Below, one piece after another: positions 1-11,678 of a stretch of DNA of 64,000 nucleotides. The notes beneath the pieces were generated by a model. That model was given only the letters and a program-made list of their open reading frames with translations. It made no database searches and was not told where the DNA came from. The first letter of the stretch is position 1, and every line of letters starts with the position of its first letter. A program made the position numbers and the translations under genes. Source of the stretch: Brachynemurus nebulosus (taxonomy: Eukaryota > Arthropoda > Insecta > Neuroptera > Myrmeleontidae). The DNA lies in assembly GCA_035578155.1 (NCBI GenBank), contig JAPWDM010000023.1:868001-932000 (forward strand). The letters run 5' to 3'.

Positions 1-401
1 TTATTAATAATAATAATAACTGTTTTTTTTTCTTTTTCAGTTTTTTGTAATTAATAGATAAATATGTATAGTGAATAGCTAGCTATACACAGAATACATA
101 CCCAGGTATATGTCTAACTACTTTTGAATGAATATGTATCTTTTTAATCTTAAAACGAAATACTAATTACCTAAAGAGAGTGTTTAAATGTTGCAACGAA
201 ATATTTAGTAAATATGTATAATTATAATTAATATGTACAGTTATTTGATATAGTAATTAGTTTTTATAATTATTTTTCATAAAATCTTACTAATAATATC
301 TTTTATTATTAATAATCTCTTAATGAAATGTTCTTAAGGAATAGGACTATTAATATTTTTTCTATAACAATCTTTTCTTTCTACGAATTAATGGGTCGAT
401 T

Positions 402-1086
402 CTGTAACTACCACAGACCAATGAACACTATTATATTATACTACTAGACACAGCATAAAGCCAGTTTCTGGACATTTTTTTTCACGCAGGTAAGGGGGTG
501 AGACGGGTAAAATTTAATGAAATAATATAATATCAATTTTTGAGCAAATGCGACTATAATTATTGCAGGACATAATTTGTATACGTACGTATTTTGAAAA
601 TAAAGCGAATATTACTTTCTTTTTTTCAAAATTTTGCAGTTTCTTCTCAAAAAAGTAAAAATTTATTATCAATATTATATTTTGACAATAATTATTTGAA
701 AGGGTAACTACGGTTACAAATCAATTACTATATAACAGAATGCTATTAAGGTCGGGACTTGGTCGTATGTGACTGCTTCAATTCCACATTTATGTTATAT
801 GTCTATATACATAGGAAACTCCCATATCACACGCTCCCATTTAACAATTTCGTCACACACAAGATGTATATAATGACATCCCGCCGTGTTTTAAAGCAAA
901 TATGTTTGAATGTGTTAGTGTCTAAGTAATAGTTTGTAACAGTAAATCATACAAATATATAAATCAGAAACATTGACGCCCGTGATTTTTGACTTTCTCA
1001 TTTAGCAATTTGGCCCAGTGGATTGCGTAATGGGAGTTTCCTATGTAATATAATATAATATGTTCACTGGTCTGTGGTAACTACAT
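402..1086. repeat. Inverted-repeat element around MITE copy 1
   Basis: About 44 bp at 402-446 returns inverted, with a few mismatches, at 1041-1086 (CCACAGACCA and TGGTCTGTGG). It looks like an outer element into which, or next to which, the 808-1047 MITE was inserted. Confidence 0.5.
808..1047 (+). mobile_element. 240 bp MITE, copy 1
   Basis: Perfect 18 bp TIRs (TACATAGGAAACTCCCAT) at 808-825 and 1030-1047. The ends begin with TA, suggesting a TA-target (Tc1/mariner-like) element. A second copy in reverse orientation is at 1222-1462. Confidence 0.85.
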
Positions 1087-1221
1087 TATTACAGACTGTT
1101 ATTTTGCAGTACAGAGCTCTGTAAAACTGTTATTCTGTAAGACACTATGTTAAGATGCCAATTACATTTTATATATTCTACTGTTGTTGAACTATTTATG
1201 TTAAATTACCATGGATTTGTG

Positions 1222-1462
1222 TACATAGGAAACTCCCATTACGCAATCCACTGGGACCAAATTGCTAAATTTGAAAGTTAAAGATCACGGGCGTCAATGT
1301 TTCTGATTTATATATTTCTATAATTTACTGTTACAAACTATTACTTCGACACTAACACATTCAAACATATTTGCTTTAAAACACAGAGGCGTGCCATTAT
1401 ACACACCTTGTGTGGGTCGAAATTGCTAAATGGGAGCGTGCGATATGGGAGTTTCCTATGTA
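1222..1462 (-). mobile_element. 240 bp MITE, copy 2 (inverted)
   Basis: Same 18 bp TIRs at 1222-1239 and 1445-1462. The interior is the reverse complement of copy 1 with scattered differences. The two copies are 174 bp apart. Confidence 0.85.
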
Positions 1463-1941
1463 TATAAAATGTAAAAAATTAATTTTATAGCGATTTATGT
1501 TAAATAGAGAAGTAAATTATATGTATTATACCCATGTATATTAAACTCACGTCAATTTATCATGATTATGGGTTAAGCTATTTCTAAATTAGATATTCAG
1601 GAATTCTCTAGAGAACCAGTTCCTTATAATGGTATAATATTTCACGCCACTCGTCAAATGGTAAAATAGGCATAAATATGTACCTGTAATGCGATAACTT
1701 CGACATCTAGTTCACACACATCAGAGCATTCCGTAGATATCGATACCGATAGTTTTAGAAATACTTCAAGCCCACCAAGTCTCTGGAGAAAATTTTTCAT
1801 AAATTATTGACACTTTTATGGGTAATAATTTATGAAAAAAAATATGGGTAATAGTTTGAATATTTAAAGACGTTGGTTTACTGCAAAAAAAATCAACCAA
1901 GGGCGAGTCGAGTTTGCACTGGGCTATCTTTACCCGGGGGT

Positions 1942-2680
1942 CAGAGTTATGCCATGTGATGTAAAAAACCAGTTTTTCACATTTTTATGTAAAAAATTGT
2001 AAAATACGTAAAAAACTGTAAAAAACCGTAAAAATTGTAGAAAATTGTAAAAAATGTAAAATATTTAAATCATTTGTCATTTGACTGACAAACAATTTAT
2101 TTTGACGGTTATTACTTGTTTATAAGTTCACATGAAAAAACGTGTAAACAAAATGGCGACATAAAAATGATTTTCTGCTGGTGGAAGGCCATCCACAACT
2201 GACTACAAAGCTTTAAATTTCCAAATTAACAAACTGAGTTTTGACAGATCAAAAAAAAGTACTACATATTTATCTCTCTTTAAATTATAATAACAATAAA
2301 ATCACTGGATGATAATGATAATGAAGATGATTGATACCTTTAATAAAATTTAACTGAATAAATAAAAATCTTTTTAATATTGAATTCTTAAATAAACAAT
2401 TCTATCAAAACTAACCTTTCTTTTTCCTGTTTGTCCCCATTTATATTTTTAATTTTCAAATTACTTAATTATTAAGTTTTATTTTGCAAATATAGCAAAT
2501 ACTTCAATAGCAAATATGGAATACCATCAGTAACGCTTACATATCTATTAAATTTAAAAAATTTAGTTTTTTACATTTTTTACAGTTTTTTTTATCAAAA
2601 CAAGTATGTGTAAATTACAAAGTTTTTTACATGTAAAAAAATGTGTAATTTACCCGAAGTAAATTACACACACAACTCTG
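1942..2680. mobile_element. hAT-type non-autonomous element
   Basis: Perfect 8 bp TSD CCGGGGGT at 1934-1941 and 2681-2688; ends CAGAGTT...AACTCTG. The interior is A/T-rich with many GTAAAAAA units and no transposase. It sits in GC-rich DNA resembling the 2908-3222 element. Confidence 0.88.
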
Positions 2681-2907
2681 CCGGGGGTGCAAGGGGTGCG
2701 TGGCACCCGGACGCAGAATCCTAGGGGGCGCAAGCCGATCGCCTTATAACTACACATACCATGCGTAATTTGTTAGTTTTGAAAATTACTTAACAAACAT
2801 TCATTATAGCTATAAAAATATAGGCACCACAATATTGTTTACAAATACGCCTCATTCAGTTTTCAGCACATTCGCCTTGCTCAATTGCGACTTGCGATGG
2901 GCAAGCC

Positions 2908-3222
2908 CAGAGACGTAGCGACGGGGGTGCAAGGGGGTCTATCATGCACCGGACGCCACTCGTAGAGGGGCGCCAAATGTGCGCCAAAGAGGGGTGTCAA
3001 ATGTGCCCCAAAGGGTGGCAGGTCTTTGGGGGCGCCAAAAAATGGTGTATGTGAGGTTTTTTTTGCTCTTCGCTTGTTTTTTGGGAGGAAAAAGGCAATA
3101 TTTTTTCTACAGGCACGCCATTTTTTGACTCTGCCTTGAGCGCTATTTAGGCTAGGTCCGGCTCTGAGGGGCGCTAATAAAGTGTCGTGCCTCGGGCACC
3201 GGTTATGTTCACTACGCCACTG
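2908..3222. mobile_element. hAT MITE, GC-rich
   Basis: 8 bp TSD GGCAAGCC at 2900-2907 and 3223-3230. Ends CAGAGACGTAG / CTACGCCACTG are imperfect TIRs. 315 bp, with repeated GGGGCGCC-type blocks. The 2681-2740 flank is a fragment of a related sequence. Confidence 0.88.
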
Positions 3223-3505
3223 GGCAAGCCAATTTAGATTTTATTACTACAAGAATTAAATTGATATTCCAAGAAACACGCGCGGCTAATTCGAAGAGAG
3301 TTTATAGCTACAAGTGAGTGCGCGCTCGCCCTTTGACTTATCACCGCCCGCTTGTAGCTTGTAGCTTGTGTAGTCGCCAACACAATTGCTGAATGTTAAT
3401 TGCTAAAGACGAATTCACCAAAACCACAAAATTATTTTTTTTCTATAGACCAAACTGACCCCTCATTTACATCCAAGACAATTTTTTTTCGAATCGTTGA
3501 TTGGC

Positions 3506-3559
<54 letters not shown>
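3506..3559. repeat. (TAA)n tail of the LINE
   Basis: Eighteen TAA units on the + strand, about 65 bp beyond the stop of the reverse transcriptase. It is likely the 3' tail of the LINE, since short-unit tails are usual in several LINE clades. Confidence 0.8.
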
Positions 3560-3624
3560 TTATTTGCATAATATCCATAGGATGTACAAAACGTCATACA
3601 ATAAAATAAAATAAAATAATATAA

Positions 3625-5502
3625 TCATTCATTAAGGTATTCATTTAATTCATAGTGACAGTATTTTATTAAATGTGATTTCAAATCCATTTTGAATTTT
3701 GTAAGTGGTAATTCTTTTATAGCAGTTGGTAACTTATTATAGATTCGAATACAAGAATTCAATGGCCCATTATAAACTTTTGATAGATATGTGTTTGTAC
3801 CAATATACTTTTGTTTTTCTCTAGTATTATGAGAGTGCCTCGGTATATAACTTGAAAAAATTTCAGGATATTTTTTGACAAAGACGCAACATTCAAAAAT
3901 ATATAGATCACATAAAGTTAATAAACGAAGTTTAACAAAAAAATTTTTGCACGATTCTCTCAAACCAATGTTGCACATAGCCCTAATGCATCTTTTTTGA
4001 CATATAAATAACTTTTTCGTCAAGGGGGCATTTCCCCAGAAAATAATGCCGTAGCGTAAAGTCGATAGTATATAGCCGTAGTAAATATTTAGTAATACAT
4101 TTATTGGAACTATATTAGAAAGTGTTCTTAACAAGTAAACATATTTATTTAATTTTGTTGCAATTTGATCAATTTGAAACTGCCAATTTAAGTTACTATC
4201 CATATAAATGCCTAAAAATTTAATTTTTTCAGAAAGTTCAATTTCTCCAAAATTAGGCAGCAAATATTTATTCGAATTTCCTTTATATTTCCCGATTTTT
4301 ATATAGTTAGTTTTTTCAATATTTAACTTCAGGCTGTTTTTATTAAACCACATGGAGATGTCAACAATTGATTTATTTATTTGGCTAATTAAACTATCAT
4401 AATTTATGTCTTTATATATAATCGCTGTATCATCTGCAAATAGAACAGCATTATTTACTATATTAGTAAGGTCATTACTATATAGTATAAATAATAAAGG
4501 ACCTAACACTGACCCCTGTGGGATACCTCTATTAATGTTAAGTATTTGAGACTTGATCTCTTTACTATACCCATCCGTGACTGATGATATTTGCACTAAT
4601 TGTTGTCGATGAGATAAATATGATTTTATTAATTCAAGTGCTAGACCTCTGATTCCATACATATCAAGTTTGATATATAACATTTCGTAATGGACACAAT
4701 CGAAGGCTTTTGATAAATCAAAAAAAGCGGTGAGGCATATTTTTTTCTGGTTCCATGCATCCATGATGGAATTTAAAACCTTAAAGATAGCTAATTCCAA
4801 GGAACTACCTTTTTTAAAACCGTGTTGGTTTTCCGATATGATGTTGAACTTTGTTAAGTAGTTGTTTAGTCTTACATAGATTGTCTTTTCTATTATTTTA
4901 GATATATTACTCAATAATGAAATCGGACGGTAATTTTCCATAAGACCTTTATCACCTTTTTTATATAGAGGTTTTACAATCGACAATTTCAGTTTATCTG
5001 GAAACACACCCTGGCAAAAACAGTTATTTATGATATGGCTTAATGGATCCGCTATATATGGAGCACATGATTTTAATATTTTCGTTGGTATTTCGTCACA
5101 GCCGACAGAATTCTTATTTTTTAAAGAATAGATGCTATTAAATAATTCAGACCAATCACATGGGAAGAAAAATAAACTATTAGGAGATTTTTCTTTTATG
5201 ACTTTAAATTGTAAGTCGGGATTAATTAAGTTTAAAGTTTTACTTACATTCACAAAATGGTCATTGAATTTATCTGCTATCTCTTGCGGATTTGTCACCA
5301 CACCACCATCACTATCAGTGAGAATTGGTAAGTCATTCAATTTTTTGCAGGTCTTATTTTGCAAATGATTTATTATTTTCCAAGCAGCACTTGATTTGTT
5401 ATGTTGATTGTGTTGATTATATTCAACACAATTTCCGAGAAAAGCCACGAGAGTAATCTTATAAGTGTTCCGTTTTTCGAAATAAAATCCAGTTGAAACC
5501 AA
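3625..5502 (-). mobile_element. LINE reverse transcriptase, 5'-truncated
   Basis: One open frame of about 625 residues. It carries non-LTR retrotransposon reverse transcriptase motifs: NYRPISLLSNISKIIEK (about 190), FDLSKAFDCVHYE (about 261), IPQGSVLGPLLFILYSNDL (about 327) and the catalytic FADDT (355-359). A thumb and C-terminal region follow. The type is that of CR1/Jockey-like LINEs. The endonuclease domain is absent. Homology starts near residue 35 (NKSSAAWKII), so the first residues are probably flanking DNA read through. Stop at 3625; the 3' end is a trinucleotide tail at 3506-3559. The intact catalytic motif suggests a fairly young copy. Confidence 0.9.
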
Positions 5503-5645
5503 TAAGAATCACTGAGACTGTACAAAGACAAGCCCAAAAGTAAACGAATTTTAAATGTGTATTGTAATTGTTTTAAACGATTAAAATGATAAGTAAGTTC
5601 AGGGAAATATTTCAAAATCACCAATATCAAATAGTGGTTTAAAAA

Positions 5646-6790
5646 CAGGGTTCCCAGTGGAACTTCCCACAGACCTGGAAAGTCAGGGAAATTGACTCAC
5701 AGTCATGGAAAGTCAGGGAAGATAGTGAAAATAGGCCGAAAGTCGTGGAAAATTGGTCAAAATCAAGATAAGCCAGGGAAACTCTTGTAAAACTATATTA
5801 TAAGAAGTGCGTACTTGAAAAGAAATACATATGACTTTTAAGCCGGTTCTACACGATGCTACGAACGTTCCTTCCAACGTTCGATCGAACGTTTGAGGCA
5901 ATTAAGTTCGATAGTTGGTGCGACGAATGTATCTGCTACACGGTGAATCGAATGTTTGATCCAATACGAATGATGATGTGTTGGTACTCAGTGGCGAGGC
6001 TGTTATCTGTCTGATGTTATCTCTAATGTTATACACTGATGTTGTCTCTCTTGTATAATGTGTTGAGACAAACGTTTATTCAGTGGACGAGGATGTCATC
6101 TGTCTTATGTGATCTCTAATGTTATACACTGATGTTGTCTCTCTTCACATGAACAACTCGTGCAGCTGCTGAGTCGAACCAACCAACGCAACCAACATTG
6201 ACCTTCAAAGGTTCGAAGCATCCCTTTGACTCGATGCAAGACTACCGACATCGAGCGGGACATGGCCAAATGCGAATGTTTGACGCTCGATATTGGACAC
6301 TCGTAGGTTCGAACAACGGCCACACGATGCGATGAACCATCGAACGTCCAATGTTGGAAGGTGTTCGTAGCATCGTGTAGAACCGGCTTTATATAAGTCA
6401 TATGTAAGTTGAGTTTTACGTTATAATAACGTAAGGAATAATATTCCTTATTTCATCATTTATATAAGTTACTCATATACTTAGACTATTCTTTTATGTT
6501 TTAGTTTATGTTTTTGTATTAATAAAAAGGAATAAAAAGAATGTATAAAAAAGGATAATAAAGGATAATAAAAAGGGGATGTAAGGACGACTATGGGGAT
6601 GGTGGAGGCCATATTAAATAATAATAAAGTATTTTTCTTTCTACATTCCATTATTCATACATTTACCCGAAGGAAAGTCATGACTTTATATATATATATA
6701 TCTCGATAGTCAGGGAAAGTTTTGGAAATATGTCACGGAATGTCAGGGAAAGTCAGAGAAATTTAAAATTAAATTTCTGTGGGAACCCTG
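5646..6790. mobile_element. TIR element with nested MITE
   Basis: 11 bp TIRs CAGGGTTCCCA (5646-5656) and TGGGAACCCTG (6780-6790), a hAT-like start. Subterminal GTCAGGGAAA units lie at both ends. No clean TSD because both flanks are A/T runs. Interrupted by the element at 5840-6389. Confidence 0.7.
5840..6389. mobile_element. MITE nested inside 5646-6790
   Basis: 27 bp perfect TIRs starting AAGCCGGTTCTACACGATGC at 5840 and ending at 6389. The inverted match continues, less perfectly, through CATATGACTT / AAGTCATATG outside. Subterminal GAACGTTCGATCGAACG-like repeats. Confidence 0.75.
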
Positions 6791-6914
6791 AAAAATTTCG
6801 ATATCAATTTTTTGAAAAACTATGCACCACAGAAAAATTATATTTGCAATTTTTGATTTAGTTTTTCATACTCTATGTATTATGATTTTCCACTTAGAAC
6901 TTAACAAAATCACC

Positions 6915-7855
6915 TATAGGGGAGCGAGGGGTAATGAGAGCTAGTGGGTAATGGGAATGGTGCAAAAGTAGACGCTTCTATTGCTTGTACTCGCTGGTAC
7001 GCAACCTAAACGTGTTCAGTACTTGTCGACTAAGCTTCTCTCATGCGCATTTTCCGGTAGCTGCACGCACTTAGTTGTTAAGAGAAGTTTTTTTTTTTAG
7101 CTTGGTTCTTATAACAAAATAATTTTAACGATGTCAAAGTAACAACTAAATTAAATTTTTTATTTTAATTAATTATTACTAACTATAAAGCTAAGTTTGC
7201 CTATTTTTTGTTATGAATATCAGAATTGTAATAACAAATGAATATTGAAATCTATAACCATGTTTCACAAAATAGTGGATTTGGGGAAATGAGAGCCTAT
7301 ATGTGGCTCTCATCTGGAAAAGATTGAATGCAAGGCTTTTTTGCGAATAGTCGATAATCATGGTATCGACTATCGTTGCAAAAGCGGTGGAAACTGGACA
7401 CACGCAGAATATTTTGACTCCGATAGCGTAGCTGATTATATTTGTGTTCTTTGTTCCGATTTTAGAATCAAAATCTGTAGAATCCTTAGAATAATTCTTT
7501 TATTTTGATTACATAAAGTTGAATTTTAGTGTTAACATACCTTAATTTGCTGTATTTTGGCACTTATTTTGTTTTCGAAGACTGATTTTGTTTTTACAAT
7601 TTTTACCGAATTTAAAGTAAATTTCTGACTCCCATTTTCCAACCTGTCGGGCAATGGGAGCGGACGGTAGTTTTCAGGAAAAAATATTTTCCAACCAAAC
7701 AAATATTGTTTAGCTGACTAAAATTCAGCTTATTTGTTGATCAAATGGAAGTTGTGTTTCTTTCAATTTACAAAATAAATATGTAAATTGTTAGAACGAT
7801 TCGAGATGTCTTTGTTTTTTCTTATTAGGCCTCAATTACCCCCTGCTCCCCTATA
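6915..7855. mobile_element. TA-type MITE
   Basis: Imperfect TIRs TATAGGGGAGCGAGGGG (6915 on) and its inverse ending at 7855. Phrases such as TGAGAGC / GGCTCTCA recur inside. No coding sequence recognised. Confidence 0.7.
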
Positions 7856-7915
7856 CACATATATATTTTAATGTAATTTGAAAATAAGTATTACATTGTA
7901 GTAAGATGCATAATA

Positions 7916-8403
7916 TACCAGCTTTCCCATTTGGATGTATACATACGACTTACATGTTAATTTTTAACATTGGATTCCCATAAGGAAAAAGTTATGTCAC
8001 AAGAATGCTTTGAACAAACTAATAATACTAACATATTATAACTACTGTTACTATAGCTTTAACAATAATAATGAAGTAAAATCTAGAAATGAAGTCGCAA
8101 TTTTCAAGCAATTCACATTTTTACATATTAAATATTTGTGTCATCTGCTGTAAATTCAAAAAAAAGGCATTTTTTTATTTTCTTGAAAATAAATATTAAA
8201 ATAATAAAAATACCAAAAAAGTATTCTATTGAAGAAATAGTGCAGATAATTTGGTGGAAAAAATTATTTTATAAAAGAAAATTACCAAAAATAGGAATAT
8301 GTTATCCAATGCACTCTTGTGACATAACTTTTTCCTTATGGGAATCCAATATTAAAAATTAACATGTAAATCGTATGTATACATCCGGCCGGGACAACCA
8401 GTA
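7916..8403. mobile_element. MITE with about 80 bp TIRs
   Basis: Left arm 7916-8007 and right arm 8310-8403 are near-exact inverse copies (GGATGTATACATACGA, GGATTCCCATAAGGAAAAAG). Flanked by TA. The A/T-rich core has no product. Confidence 0.8.
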
Positions 8404-8955
8404 TATACAAATAAGCAAAATATAAACAAATATTTATTATAAAGTTGTACTACTTACATTTTATACGTCTATCGATGTTAAATTGTTGTTATACGAGTTA
8501 TCATGGTGTAATGTAGACATTAAATAACAAAATATATAAATAAATAAATAAATAAATTGTATGTACATAAAACATAACACTTTGTTGCAATCTGATTCAG
8601 CCAGCAAGCGAACAGTTCAAATAAAGTACAAGTGATGGATCTTATGTAAAACGACCGGACCGGATCCTATGCTGTTGCGTCGCTGGCGGCATTAGGTAAA
8701 CAGGTGAACGTGCCCCCTTATTAGTTATTATACATTTGAACGCCTATGATCAATCATTTCGCAAAATAGAACGGAAATCAGAGATTACATACATTTAAGT
8801 TTTATATAATTTATTTTATGATTTTTATGTATGTTTTAAGTATGTATATATTACTTGTATATTACACAAACGGTAAAAAAATAATATTAAAAAAAAAATT
8901 AAGAAATTTTACTAAATTTGCAAATGTTACTCGTCATAGGCTTTTTATCCAATCT

Positions 8956-9888
8956 TTAACCCTAGAATCATACGTACACGTCAAAACGACGAATGAACTT
9001 CTCTACCTGCTCCAATACTACAACTTGTCGGTACCTGCTTGCTATGAGATTTCTGTTATCTAATTTATTTGTTGTTATAACACATAAGACGTATTTATTT
9101 TGTTTATAGTCATTGTCGTTTTGTTTGTATTGAAATAGTGTCCGTCAAAAGGACGTCGATGTATGATTACGCAATGTTTTTTTTTAAAGATTTTTTACTT
9201 CACACATAAAAGTTTTCCTAATTTTTCTACAATTTATTAAAGATATGCATGTTATAACTAATTTATTCAATGATTATGATAATGTGAAAGATGATTACAG
9301 CTGTTTGACTTATAGAGACGACATAATACTGAAGTTTTAATATATTGAATCGAAAACTAAAGAATGCGTTTCAAGTGACTTAATAAAAGATTAACAATTT
9401 ATTTTGTGGAAAATATTTTAATTTTTATTATTTTTTGAGATCTTATTCGAAAAATTACTAACAAATTTTAGAAAATTTACAAATGTGCCTAATGGGGAAA
9501 TAACTACATATCTATAGGAATATTTATGACTGAGAAATTTCACATTCTGTAAAGTCACACATATCCACTGACTCATAATAGTTCATAAATTAATTATTTG
9601 AAACACATGTTTTTATGATACAATTGATGTATTTATCCATTTTTTAATTTTTATAATGAAAATATGCTTTGATAAAAATATTAAAAAAATTAATAAATAT
9701 TTACATTAAGAAATTTTTCCAAATCCAATTTTTTTTAAATATTTTATTCGCTTTTGTAGTATTGTTATGTAAAAAAATGTTTTTTGCAAATAAACTCTAA
9801 AACTCTCCGTAAAAAATCCATCCGTCAAAACGACGTCGATGTATGATTAACGTTTCTCGTAGACTAACGTATGATTCTAGGGTTAATG
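8956..9888. mobile_element. piggyBac-like MITE
   Basis: TTAA at 8956-8959 and 9885-9888; 16 bp perfect TIRs CCCTAGAATCATACGT inside them, the start typical of piggyBac ends. Repeated CGTCAAAACGACG-type subterminal motifs at 8980, 9146 and 9823. No transposase. Confidence 0.85.
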
Positions 9889-10243
9889 TGGTTTTTTGCT
9901 TAAATTGCATCTTACCTTAAATTTCATGTCTTATCATACTATCATATTAACGTCATGTGTGAAATAAGAATAACCTTAAGACAAGAATAGGGTGAACTGC
10001 TTCTTAACTTTTTCTAATCGGCGAATTTACGAAAATATACCCAGCGCAGCGTTAACTTGTTTAACGTTTACGCATGCACAGTAACAGAGCCATGGAGAGA
10101 AATGGCGGGCGCCAGAATGAAATTTTTTTAAAAATTTTTCGCTTTAAAAAAATGTTTCCCGGGCTATGACCGTGGCTACCCCCGCTCTCGTCGGGCCGAC
10201 ACAGTTAATATCATTATTTCGATTACATTCCGATTATAATACT

Positions 10244-10708
10244 TAGTGATGAGCAAATGCAAGACCAAGACCAAGACTTGGCAGTCTTGGTCTTGGTCTT
10301 GTTCTTGCATTAAGAGTCTTGGTATTGGTCTTGCTAGAGCAGTTTGAGTCTTGGTCTTGGTCTTGGTCTTGGTCTTGCAAAATGCAGTCTTGGTCTTGTT
10401 ATTGCTAAAAAATCTTGCACTTTCTTGCATTTTTTTATTAGCGAATTTTTTTCTTCTAAAATCAGAATTTTTACTATCTTTACGTATTAATTATACTTTC
10501 AAACTATTTAAATAGTTTAGCAAGAGTCTTGCTTTTTTCTTGCTTTTGTCTTGTCTTGCTCACTTGAGTCTTGGTATTGGTCTTGCAGCCATACTTATAG
10601 TCTTGGTCTTGGTCTTGCTCTTGGTATACATAGTCTTCGTCTTGGTCTTGCAAAAAATGCAAATCCAGGACAAGACTGCAAGACCAAGACTAATTTTGCT
10701 CATCACTG
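10244..10708. mobile_element. hAT MITE made of CTTGGT repeats, copy 1
   Basis: 8 bp TSD ATAATACT at 10236-10243 and 10709-10716; ends TAGTGATGAGCAAA / TTTTGCTCATCACTG. The body is mostly GTCTTG/CAAGAC hexamers in both directions around a short unique core. Confidence 0.88.
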
Positions 10709-11612
10709 ATAATACTCTCGAAATTTTAGCGAATCGGGACTAGTAGTAAGTGAAATATCGACATTTAATGAGATTCCATGGTAGCGCCGCGGCTACCATT
10801 ACTCCAATAACATTAAAATTCGTAGAGGACTATCTCGAAACTAAATTGCACAATTTCTAAAAACGATCGAATAGTTTCATTATTCAAAAATGATCAGTGA
10901 TCACACATTGAGTATCATCGTAGTTTAAATTTTATCATTCATTTTTGGCGGTTTCATCACCGAAAATTTACCTAAATATTTTCTGCTGATTGTCAGTAAG
11001 TGTTTTCTTTCGTATTCCTCTGAGATTGTTCAATCGGTTCAACGAAAATTTATAAAAGAAAATAAGTATTTAAGTTAAATTGTCAAAAACAATTGACATT
11101 TCAACAAGCCCGTGCCCGATACCAACAATTTAACAAATTTTTGATGTCTTTTTTTTTTTTTTAAAGTATAACAATTAAATTGATTGATTTACTTATTGAC
11201 ATGAATGATTAGGATAATATTTTTTACTTTAAAAAAAAAAATTGATTTATCATAGTTTCTCTATAATTGGTCGTTTCTCAAGTGGGCCATTTATCGTTAT
11301 GTTGACCCTACAAGACAGGTTACTTACGTTTATTTCAAAATAACCTACTGACCACTAACATAGTCGTTTTATTATAATATCAATATAAACTTGCGTCGAA
11401 CATGATACATGCATACGGGTTATATTATGTATGTACATAATATGTACATATTATTAAATGACCAAGAGGTGTTTTATAAAACTTGATTATATAACTAAAT
11501 AACCTAAATAATATTAGTTACAAATTTAGTGGAATAGTGGAATTACCATAGTAAAATAATTCTGATCAAAGTTTTTTTCTGTTTTTTAATTTTTTTTTTT
11601 GTTTTGTTTCAG

Positions 11613-11678
11613 AGATGGCAGCGTCGGTGGTTTGTTCTTTACGATGACGGAGAATTAAATTATTCCGTGGATGAACAT
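11613..11678 (+). CDS. osp: osp exon, PH1 strand beta3-4
   Basis: Acceptor after a T-rich tract (tttgtttcag) and donor gtaagt. Encodes 22 residues, phase 0 to 0, with the PH motif [15 protein letters not shown], as in the first PH domain of MPRIP. It is the first exon of this gene visible in the window. Confidence 0.88.

Larger units (their letters stand above)
1..11612. other. osp intron, right part
   Basis: Apart from the elements listed, the stretches 1-400, 1463-1930, 3231-3505, 7856-7915, 8404-8955, 9889-10235 and 10717-11612 show no gene or clear repeat. No earlier osp exon was found; the first PH1 strand must lie left of position 1. Confidence 0.6.

Noticed and set aside
7191..7403. 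70-residue frame in the 6915-7855 element as a transposase remnant
   Set aside because: No transposase motif (DDE, zinc finger or helix-turn-helix) could be seen in any frame.
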